Of a DNA stretch of 64,000 nt, positions 56,456-64,000 are shown one piece after another (the first letter of the stretch is position 1; each line of letters starts with the position of its first letter). Position numbers and translations under genes: made by a program. Below the pieces are notes generated by a model, which was given only the letters and a program-made list of their open reading frames with translations, did no database searches and was not told the DNA's origin. The stretch is from Castellaniella defragrans. Its GTDB lineage: Bacteria; Pseudomonadota; Gammaproteobacteria; Burkholderiales; Burkholderiaceae_B. The stretch lies in assembly GCF_014203015.1 (NCBI RefSeq), contig NZ_JACHIB010000015.1, positions 62,001 through 126,000 of the forward strand. Reading direction: 5' to 3'.

Positions 56456-56479
56456 CCTCACCGCTTGCAAGCGGTGAGG
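56456..56479. repeat. Perfect 24-bp palindrome upstream of the tol-pal operon
   Basis: CCTCACCGCTTG followed directly by CAAGCGGTGAGG; all 24 positions are self-complementary. It lies between proS and ybgC, 75-98 bp upstream of the ybgC start. It lacks a T-run for a terminator, so it could be an operator, a site for a DNA-binding protein or a short mRNA hairpin. Confidence 0.7.
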
Positions 56480-56534
56480 TTCGCGCCTTGCATTCCATCC
56501 CGATCCACAGCGCCCGTTTTTCGCTCGACTCGGT

Positions 56535-58268
<1,734 letters not shown>

Positions 58269-58335
58269 GGTAGGGATTCCGGTTGGTACGTATAATCGAC
58301 GGTAATTGTATTGAATTCACAACCGAGGTGGCCCC

Positions 58336-58929
58336 ATGTTGGATCGCGAAGGCTACCGTCCGAATGTCGGCATCATTCTCGTGAACCAGAAAAACGAGGT
58401 TTTCTGGGGCAAGCGCATCAGGGAACACGCGTGGCAGTTCCCCCAGGGAGGCATCAAGCACGGCGAGACCCCCGTGCAGGCGATGTACCGCGAACTCCAC
58501 GAGGAGACCGGCCTGCGCGCCGAACATGTGCGCATTCTGGGACGGACCCGGGACTGGTTGCGATATACCGTGCCCGATCATTACGTGCGCCGCGAACTGC
58601 GCGGCCACTACAAGGGCCAGAAACAGATCTGGTTCCTGCTGCGCATGGTGGGACGCGACAGCGACGTCAGCCTGCGCGCCACCGACACGCCCGAATTCGA
58701 TGCCTGGCGCTGGAACGCCTACTGGGTGCCGCTGGACGCCGTCATCGAATTCAAGCGCGAGGTCTATTCCCTGGCCCTCAACGAGCTGTCGGGCCTGCTG
58801 TTTCGCCGCGGCCGCGAAAACCGCTACCTGCGCCACCGGGGGCCCCGGGGCGCCGGCTCGCACGGCGATTCCGCCGACCGCCCGGCGGATGCGCCGGCCC
58901 CGAAAACTCCACGGCCTGAACAGGTATGA
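58336..58929 (+). CDS. rppH: RNA pyrophosphohydrolase
   Basis: A 197-residue Nudix hydrolase that removes pyrophosphate from 5'-triphosphate mRNA to trigger decay. The Nudix box spans residues 38-60 (begins [13 protein letters not shown], ends LHEETGL), and [13 protein letters not shown] precedes it. The C-terminal about 35 residues are a divergent extension ([17 protein letters not shown]) beyond the E. coli length. A GAGG ribosome site lies 7 bases before the ATG. It starts the rppH-coil-zapA-6S run. Confidence 0.95.
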   Translation: MLDREGYRPNVGIILVNQKNEVFWGKRIREHAWQFPQGGIKHGETPVQAMYRELHEETGLRAEHVRILGRTRDWLRYTVPDHYVRRELRGHYKGQKQIWFLLRMVGRDSDVSLRATDTPEFDAWRWNAYWVPLDAVIEFKREVYSLALNELSGLLFRRGRENRYLRHRGPRGAGSHGDSADRPADAPAPKTPRPEQV

Positions 58930-58980
58930 TCCCATCCTTTTCGTGGCGCATCGCGCCGGCACTCCCGAAGGTTTGACCGC

Positions 58981-59382
58981 ATGCTCCAAGACCTCGACGC
59001 ATTGTCCCAGCGCATCCGCCAAGTCGTCCAGCTGACGCGGAACCTGCAATCCGAGCGCACCGCCCTGCAGGCCAGGGTGCGGCAGCTCGAACAGGAATGC
59101 CAGGCCCTGAAAGACCAGCAGCTGCGCGAAGGCGAGGAATTCGCCCGCATGTCCGAACGGCTCGCGCGCCACGACCGCGAGCTGCAGGCCGCGCGCGAGG
59201 AATCCGGCCAGCATCGCGCGGCTCTGGAAGCCGAGGTGCGCGACCACCAGATCCGGTCCGATTCCCTGCAGCGCCGCCTGGTCCAGGTCGAATCCGAGCG
59301 CGATCGCCTGCGCGAGGCCGCCACCGGCGCCCAGCAGCAGATCGAACTCATCCTCGAGCGCCTGCCCGGCGCGCAGGCCTAG
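58981..59382 (+). CDS. Coiled-coil protein upstream of zapA
   Basis: A 133-residue almost entirely helical protein. Most of the chain is a predicted coiled coil (heptad-like QRIRQVVQLTRNLQSERTAL, QARVRQLEQECQALKDQQLR), with no hydrophobic segment or signal. It lies between rppH and zapA on the same strand, 33 bp upstream of zapA. Small coiled-coil genes often precede zapA in proteobacteria and resemble ZapB in outline, so a divisome role is plausible, but no family can be assigned by eye. Confidence 0.75.
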   Translation: MLQDLDALSQRIRQVVQLTRNLQSERTALQARVRQLEQECQALKDQQLREGEEFARMSERLARHDRELQAAREESGQHRAALEAEVRDHQIRSDSLQRRLVQVESERDRLREAATGAQQQIELILERLPGAQA

Positions 59383-59415
59383 GGCCTGTCCCCATCCCCC
59401 AAGGAGCCGCGAATC

Positions 59416-59718
59416 ATGGAACGCGTCGACGTCGCCATCCTCGGCCGCGATTATTCGCTGGCCTGCCCCCCCGAAGAAAAGGACGCCCTGCTGGCCGCCG
59501 TGCGGCTGGTCGACCAGCGCATGCTGGCCATCAAGGGCGCCGGCCGGGTCGCCAGCAGCGAGCGCATCGCCGTGATGGCCGCCATCCAGATCGCCAACGA
59601 GCTGCTCAGCCTGCGCGCGCCCGACGGCCCGCTCGGAAATGTTGCCTTGGGGGATTTCAAGGGTAAAATCGAATCCATGAACGGCATGCTCGACGATGTA
59701 CTGGGCACCGCCGTTTGA
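59416..59718 (+). CDS. zapA: Cell division protein ZapA
   Basis: A 100-residue FtsZ-associated protein. MERVDVAILGRDYSLACPPEEKDAL matches the N-terminal ZapA domain (in two blocks), and the C-terminal helix (SERIAVMAAIQIANELLSLR) provides the tetramerization coil. It bundles FtsZ filaments. Directly followed by the 6S RNA gene. Confidence 0.95.
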   Translation: MERVDVAILGRDYSLACPPEEKDALLAAVRLVDQRMLAIKGAGRVASSERIAVMAAIQIANELLSLRAPDGPLGNVALGDFKGKIESMNGMLDDVLGTAV

Positions 59719-59761
59719 TCAGTCACTTTCCGGATGCGCCAGGTCATCCGGTCGTTTAAGT

Positions 59762-59932
59762 CCCTGCCGTGTTCGTGACCTGGCCATACATTCCTTGAAC
59801 CAATGCTATAGGCATAGGTTGCTGGATTGACAGATGGGAGCGCTGCCTTCACTGGACGGCCCGAAGTCTGACTGATGGCGACCACCGTGAACCCTCGGTT
59901 CCGGGATGCCGGCCTAGACGGCACAGGCGGGG
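59762..59932 (+). ncRNA. ssrS: 6S RNA
   Basis: The region directly after zapA is the standard place of ssrS in proteobacteria. Its 5' end (CCCTGCCGTGTTCGTGACC) and 3' end (CTAGACGGCACAGGCGGGG) can pair through TGCCGT/ACGGCA, closing a long, imperfect stem with a large internal bubble as in 6S RNA; CTTGAACC near the 5' strand and ACCGTGAACCC on the 3' strand flank the bubble. 6S RNA sequesters the sigma-70 holoenzyme in stationary phase. Ends are approximate. Confidence 0.85.
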
Positions 59933-59940
59933 CATTACCA

Positions 59941-59981
59941 GAAAGCTCGTCGTGGAACCGCGACGGGCTTTCGTCTTTTTT
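59941..59981 (+). terminator. Terminator after 6S RNA
   Basis: GAAAGC(T)CGTCG and CGACG(G)GCTTTC arms (one A/T-side bulge pair) with a TGGAACCG loop, followed by GTCTTTTTT. The ribosome site GGAG of the next gene begins at once after the T tract. Confidence 0.9.
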
Positions 59982-59991
59982 GGAGTGATAA

Positions 59992-60711
59992 ATGTATCGA
60001 GGCGTGCTCAATCGCAAGCATCTTCTGGCGAGTCTTCTGCTGGCTGGGTCGGTGGCGGCCCTGCCCGTCCTGGCCCGCGAGGCCGAACCCGCCGAGCCCC
60101 GCGCCACCCTGTCGGCCGAGGCCTCCTCCGAAGTCGGCCAGGACACCGTGGAAATCACCCTGTCGGCGGAACTGGCCGGCGCGTCCCAGACCGAGGTCGC
60201 CGAAGCCCTCAATCAGCGCCTGGATTCGGTCATGAAGCAGGCCAAGGGACACCAGGGCATCGAGGCCCGCAGCGGGTCCTACCGGATCTGGCCCACGACC
60301 GGGCGCGACGGCAAGATCGCCGAATGGCGGGGCCAGGCCGAAATCCTGCTGGAATCGCGCGACTTTCCCGCCGTCTCGAAGCTGGCCGCCAGCCTGGGCG
60401 ACCGCATGCCGATCGCCGGCCTGGCGTTCTCGGTCTCGCGCGAACGGCGCGCGGCCGAAGAACAGAAGCTCCTGGGCCAGGCCGTCGACGCATTCAAGGC
60501 CCGCGCCCAGGCGCTCACCCAGGCCCTGGGTTTCGCCGACTACCGCTTCCGCACCGTCGAGCTGGGCGGCGCGGGCGCCATGCCGCCCGTGCCCATGCCC
60601 CGCATGATGATGAGCGCCATGGCCGCCGACAAGGCCGCCGCGCCGGTCGAAGGCGGACGCGAACGGGTCAGCGTGTCGGTGCGGGGGACGATCGTCCTGC
60701 TGCCCAGATGA
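59992..60711 (+). CDS. SIMPL-domain periplasmic protein
   Basis: A 239-residue protein with a Sec signal ([20 protein letters not shown]) and a SIMPL (DUF541) domain: [20 protein letters not shown], then [13 protein letters not shown] and [25 protein letters not shown] proteins are periplasmic, often oligomeric, with poorly known roles. The Met-rich [15 protein letters not shown] near the C-terminus is unusual. Its ribosome site abuts the 6S RNA terminator. The 3' end overlaps the convergent lgt gene by 44 bp. Confidence 0.85.
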   Translation: MYRGVLNRKHLLASLLLAGSVAALPVLAREAEPAEPRATLSAEASSEVGQDTVEITLSAELAGASQTEVAEALNQRLDSVMKQAKGHQGIEARSGSYRIWPTTGRDGKIAEWRGQAEILLESRDFPAVSKLAASLGDRMPIAGLAFSVSRERRAAEEQKLLGQAVDAFKARAQALTQALGFADYRFRTVELGGAGAMPPVPMPRMMMSAMAADKAAAPVEGGRERVSVSVRGTIVLLPR

Positions 60712-61468
60712 ACAGGGCCAGCCCGATCAGGATCATGGGCAGCGACAGCAGCTGGCCCATGGATAATCCGCCCGCCAGCAGTCCCAGGAAATCGTCCGGC
60801 TCGCGGGTGAATTCCACCAGGAACCGGAACAGCCCGTAGCCCATCAGGAACACGGCGCTCACCTGGCCCGCCGGGCGGGGCTTGCGGGCGAACCACCACA
60901 CCAGGGCGAACAGGGCGAAGCCCTCCAGTCCCATTTCGTACAGTTGCGAGGGATGGCGCGGCGCGCCGTCCCGCGCCCCCGGAAAGACCATGCCCCAGGG
61001 CAGATCCGTGGGGCGGCCCCACAGCTCGCCGTTGATGAAGTTGCCCAGCCGTCCGGCCGCCAGGCCCAGGGGGATCAGCGGAGCGATGAAATCCCCGATC
61101 GCCAGCAGCGGCTGGCCGCGCCGGCGGGCGAAGAACAGCATCGCCAGCGTCACGCCGATCAGGCCGCCGTGGAAGGACATGCCGCCCTGCCACACCTCGA
61201 AGACCGACAGCGGGTGCGCCAGGTAGTCGTCGAACTTGTAGAACAGCACGTAGCCCAGGCGCCCGCCCAACACCACGCCCAGCACCCCGTAGAAGATGAT
61301 GTCCTCCAGGTCGCGCAGCGTCAGCCCGGCCGGGCTGGGGTGGTGCTGGATGCGCCAGCGCCCCAGCAGCCAGGCCAGGCCGAATCCGGCCAGGTACATG
61401 AGGCCGTACCAATGGATCGAGACGGGGCCGATCTGCAGGGCGATGGGGTCGATGTGGGGGTAGGGCAT
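60668..61468 (-). CDS. lgt: Prolipoprotein diacylglyceryl transferase
   Basis: A 266-residue inner-membrane enzyme with seven hydrophobic helices. The Lgt signature [21 protein letters not shown] is in two adjoining parts near residue 145; the catalytic Arg and HGGLIG are in place. It transfers diacylglyceryl to the lipobox Cys of lipoproteins such as Pal. The start at 61468 gives [12 protein letters not shown]. Convergent with the SIMPL gene. Confidence 0.95.
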   Translation of the reverse strand: MPYPHIDPIALQIGPVSIHWYGLMYLAGFGLAWLLGRWRIQHHPSPAGLTLRDLEDIIFYGVLGVVLGGRLGYVLFYKFDDYLAHPLSVFEVWQGGMSFHGGLIGVTLAMLFFARRRGQPLLAIGDFIAPLIPLGLAAGRLGNFINGELWGRPTDLPWGMVFPGARDGAPRHPSQLYEMGLEGFALFALVWWFARKPRPAGQVSAVFLMGYGLFRFLVEFTREPDDFLGLLAGGLSMGQLLSLPMILIGLALFIWAAGRSSPAPTR

Positions 61469-61560
61469 GGAAGCGGCCGGAAGGAAAACAATCATGGATA
61501 ATACCGTGATCGAAGGCGGCGGGCGCCCCTGGAAACGGATGCGATCGGAGGATGATGGGA

Positions 61561-61953
61561 ATGCGGCCGGTGGATGGCGGGACGAAGCAACGGGCCGGAA
61601 GGCGTGGCAAGGCGCTCGGGCTCGCACTGGCGGGCATGCTGGCGCTGTGCGCCCCGGGCGCCCGGGCGGCCGGCGGCACGGCGGCCGACGGCCTGGCGCT
61701 GGCCGGCCAGCGCCAGTGCCTGGGCTGCCATCAGGTGGACGCCCGCCGTGTGGGGCCGCCGTTCCGCGCCATCGCCGAGCGCTTCCAGGGCCGACCCGAG
61801 GCGTCCGGCCATCTGGCACGCGTCATGCGGGAAGGCAGCCGCGGCCAGTGGGGCGCGATCCCCATGCCGGCCCAGCCCCGCCTGTCCGACGTCGATGCGC
61901 AGCGCCTGGCGCTGTGGATCCTGTCGCTGCGGGAAGCCCCCGCGGCGGATTGA
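61561..61953 (+). CDS. Small class I cytochrome c
   Basis: A 130-residue monoheme c-type cytochrome of the c551/c5 kind. An N-terminal Sec signal ([21 protein letters not shown]) precedes the CLGCH haem motif (Cys53, Cys56, His57) and the axial Met102 in GAIPMPAQP. It is a periplasmic electron carrier. The start at 61561 is chosen for GGAGG nine bases upstream; ATGs at 61552 and 61555 are also in frame. Fifty bases precede msrA on the same strand. Confidence 0.88.
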   Translation: MRPVDGGTKQRAGRRGKALGLALAGMLALCAPGARAAGGTAADGLALAGQRQCLGCHQVDARRVGPPFRAIAERFQGRPEASGHLARVMREGSRGQWGAIPMPAQPRLSDVDAQRLALWILSLREAPAAD

Positions 61954-62003
61954 CCGGCCTGCCGTTGGCCAGCCCGCCGCACGCACGAAACGAGGAGAAT
62001 CGC

Positions 62004-62549
62004 ATGGAAAACCCAGGGAACGCCGCGGTCGACACCGCGATCTTCGGCGGCGGCTGCTTCTGGTGCCTGGAGCCCGTGTTCCGCGCCCTGGACGGCGTGC
62101 TGGACGTGCAGCCGGGCTACTGCGGCGGCCACGTGGACCATCCCACCTACGAGCAGGTCTGCCAGCAGGACACCGGCCACGTCGAGGTCGTGCAGGTCGC
62201 CTTCGATCCGGCGCGGGTCGGCTACCGCACCCTGCTGGAAGTCTTCTTCGGCACACACGATCCCACCACCCTCGACCGCCAGGGCAACGACGTCGGGCCG
62301 CAGTACGCCTCGGTCGTCTTTTACCAGGACGAGGCCCAGCGGGCCCTGGCCGAGGCCGTGCGCGCCGAGGCGCAGGCGGCCTTCGACGAGCCGATCGTCA
62401 CCCGGATCGAACCGGCGGGTCCCTTCTGGCCGGCCGAGGAACTGCACCGCGAATACTACCGGCGCAATCCCGGCCAGGGCTATTGCCGGTTCGTCATCGC
62501 GCCCAAGCTGGCGAAATTCCGCCAGCGCTACGCGCACCTGCTGCGCTGA
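62004..62549 (+). CDS. msrA: Peptide-methionine (S)-S-oxide reductase A
   Basis: A 181-residue enzyme repairing methionine sulfoxide. The catalytic GGGCFWCLEPVF has nucleophile Cys18 (with Cys21 also in the motif). PGYCGGHVDHPTYEQVC holds a further Cys pair typical of recycling. HDPTTLDRQGNDVGPQYAS is a signature block. A GAGGAGA ribosome site precedes it. Confidence 0.96.
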   Translation: MENPGNAAVDTAIFGGGCFWCLEPVFRALDGVLDVQPGYCGGHVDHPTYEQVCQQDTGHVEVVQVAFDPARVGYRTLLEVFFGTHDPTTLDRQGNDVGPQYASVVFYQDEAQRALAEAVRAEAQAAFDEPIVTRIEPAGPFWPAEELHREYYRRNPGQGYCRFVIAPKLAKFRQRYAHLLR

Positions 62550-62615
62550 GGTTCGCCGCGCCCGGCCGCGCGCAAGGCGTCGCCGTGCGTGAGCCTGGCC
62601 TGCCGGCCCGGGGCG

Positions 62616-62691
62616 GGATCCAGGGTCGGAGCCAGGGCCGGAGCCAGGGTCAGGGTCGGAGCCGGAGTCACGGTCGGAGCCGGGGTCAGGG
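62616..62691. repeat. GC-rich hexamer-based tandem repeat between msrA and the next gene
   Basis: Imperfect units of 12 bp or 18 bp built from GGAGCC and AGGGTC. It runs from 62616 through the stop codon of the following minus-strand gene (62686-62688), so the array reaches into its 3' end. Confidence 0.7.
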
Positions 62692-63663
62692 CGCCGGGGC
62701 CTGCCGCGCCGAGGACTCCAGCCTGCGGCCCCAGGCGGTGCCCGGCCGCGTCAGCGCCGCCAGCGCCGCCAGCACGCCCAGGGTCGCCAGCCCGCGCAGC
62801 ACCAGGATCACCCAGACATTGGCGCCCAGCGCCAGGATCAGCAGCGTGTCCTCGATCAGGGCGTGGCACAGCGACAGCCACGACAGCGCCAGCAGCCGCG
62901 TGCGCGGGCTGTAGTTCTCGCGCTCGGCGGCCTCGATGATCAGCGCGCCGCCGTAGGCCAGCCCCAGCAGCACGCCCACCGTGGTCAGGGGCGCGGCGCG
63001 CTCCTCCAGGCCGGACAGGCGCAGCACGGGCGTCAGCAGCCGGGTCACGAGCCGCGTGATCCCCAGGCGTTCGAGCACGTCCAGCAGCACGACCAGCCCG
63101 ACGATGACGGCCAGCACCAGCCCCAGCGATTGCAGCGTGGACAGCACCCAGGGCCAGAAGTCCGGCGGCCCCTGGGTCAGGCCCGCGTCCTGGCGCATCC
63201 AGGCCAGGGACACCGGCTCCTGCAGCACGTCCAGCGCCCGGCAGATCCAGCTGACGGCGGCGCCGTAGACGAGCGCGACGGCGATGCGCAGCGCGCCCGT
63301 GACCAGCGCGCTGGCGCCGGCGCGGCGCACCACGGACTGCTCGGTCGGGATGTTGTGGGCGAACAGCATCATCGCCCCCAGCGCGCTGACCTGGGCCGTC
63401 GTCATGTGCATGCTTTCGGACAGCGCGGCCATCGAGGCCATGCCGCCGTAGATGTTGGTCAGCGCGGTGGTGGCCCAGATGATCCCGGCCTCGGGCGGCA
63501 GTCCCAGCAGCGCCATCGCCGGCGTCAGGGCCTCGCCGGCCAGGCGCACCAGGCCCAGGCGGTCGGCGATGTAGACGATCACCATCACCGGCAGCATGAT
63601 GCGCGTGATCGTCAGGAACATGCGCGTGCTGCGCAGCCGGATGGTGTTCAGGTAGTGGAGCAT
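62686..63663 (-). CDS. Nucleoside-recognition (Gate) domain membrane protein
   Basis: A 325-residue integral membrane protein with about eight hydrophobic segments. The YjiH/SpmA-type Gate features include TALTNIYGGMASMAALSESM and GVLLGLAYGGALIIEAA. Its transported or sensed molecule is not known. The start at 63663 gives MLHYLNTIRL; a start at 63717 adds 18 residues. Stands alone between msrA and hppD, with the hexamer repeat at its 3' end. Confidence 0.8.
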   Translation of the reverse strand: MLHYLNTIRLRSTRMFLTITRIMLPVMVIVYIADRLGLVRLAGEALTPAMALLGLPPEAGIIWATTALTNIYGGMASMAALSESMHMTTAQVSALGAMMLFAHNIPTEQSVVRRAGASALVTGALRIAVALVYGAAVSWICRALDVLQEPVSLAWMRQDAGLTQGPPDFWPWVLSTLQSLGLVLAVIVGLVVLLDVLERLGITRLVTRLLTPVLRLSGLEERAAPLTTVGVLLGLAYGGALIIEAAERENYSPRTRLLALSWLSLCHALIEDTLLILALGANVWVILVLRGLATLGVLAALAALTRPGTAWGRRLESSARQAPAP

Positions 63664-63868
63664 GGGAGCGGTTCCGGGCAGGGTCGCGGCGCCGTCGGGC
63701 GGGCCGCATCCCGGCATTGTAGGGGGTGGCCGATGTCCGGGGCGCGCCTCCGCGGTTCGGCCCCGAGGCGCGCGGCGAGCCGGATCCGCGGCCCCGGCCG
63801 GACAGATCAGACCCGGTCGCTCAGGCCACGCGGTTCAGGCCCCGTATTCAACATTCGAGTCCGATCGC

Positions 63869-64000
<132 letters not shown>

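Overview
The window is GC-rich bacterial chromosome, almost certainly from a betaproteobacterium of the order Burkholderiales, probably family Alcaligenaceae (Bordetella/Achromobacter/Castellaniella-like). This is inferred from gene content and order: ribBA-ribH-nusB-thiL-pgpA-cinA, a divergent rsmD/ftsY pair, CIRCE-controlled groESL, ybgC-tolQRAB-pal, zapA followed by a 6S RNA, a YcgR flagellar brake and a split pntAA/pntAB/pntB. It is mostly core genome. I see no rRNA, tRNA, CRISPR array, integrase, transposase or phage gene.

Layout. 1-3.2 kb: the end of a PuuC-like aldehyde dehydrogenase faces a hydroxyproline-type cluster (GntR regulator, proline racemase-family epimerase, FAD amino-acid dehydrogenase). 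3.2-8.3 kb: ycgR, the three-gene transhydrogenase operon and a MetY-like sulfhydrylase. 8.6-18.5 kb: an AsmA-family protein, coaD, rsmD/ftsY and the riboflavin/thiamine/lipid block ending in cinA. 18.46-24.79 kb: an accessory island of visibly lower GC, with a TumE/TumA-type toxin-antitoxin pair, a LysR regulator and a five-gene operon (class II aldolase, MHS transporter, HCCA-isomerase/GST-kappa protein, MOSC protein, phthalate-dioxygenase-reductase-type flavo-iron-sulfur protein) whose substrate is unknown. 24.8-29.2 kb: tag, pyrF, dgkA and groESL. 29.4-34.2 kb: an atypical acyltransferase, an amidase, an SRPBCC protein and an aerotaxis-type receptor. 34.5-36.8 kb: ahpC and ahpF. 36.9-43.9 kb: a LysR regulator divergent from a CoA-transferase, then a LodA/LodB-type quinoprotein oxidase operon preceded by a small Tat-signal protein, and a LeuE-type exporter. 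44.1-48.8 kb: a BMP-family (nucleoside-type) ABC importer. 48.9-56.4 kb: a thioesterase, a PCuAC copper chaperone, a hydrolase and the complete Tol-Pal operon with cpoB. 56.5-64 kb: proS, rppH, a coiled-coil protein, zapA, 6S RNA, a SIMPL protein, lgt, a cytochrome c, msrA, a nucleoside-recognition membrane protein and the end of hppD.

The parts most worth a second look are the 18.46-24.79 kb island (especially the adjacent MOSC and reductase genes), the small Tat protein beside the LodA/LodB pair, a decayed TumA-like C-terminus beyond the groEL terminator, five tandem 15-bp repeats that each carry a Shine-Dalgarno-like core directly upstream of tag, and a related 3' UTR element at the ends of the groESL and BMP operons. 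All functions are read from sequence motifs and family knowledge; no search was run.
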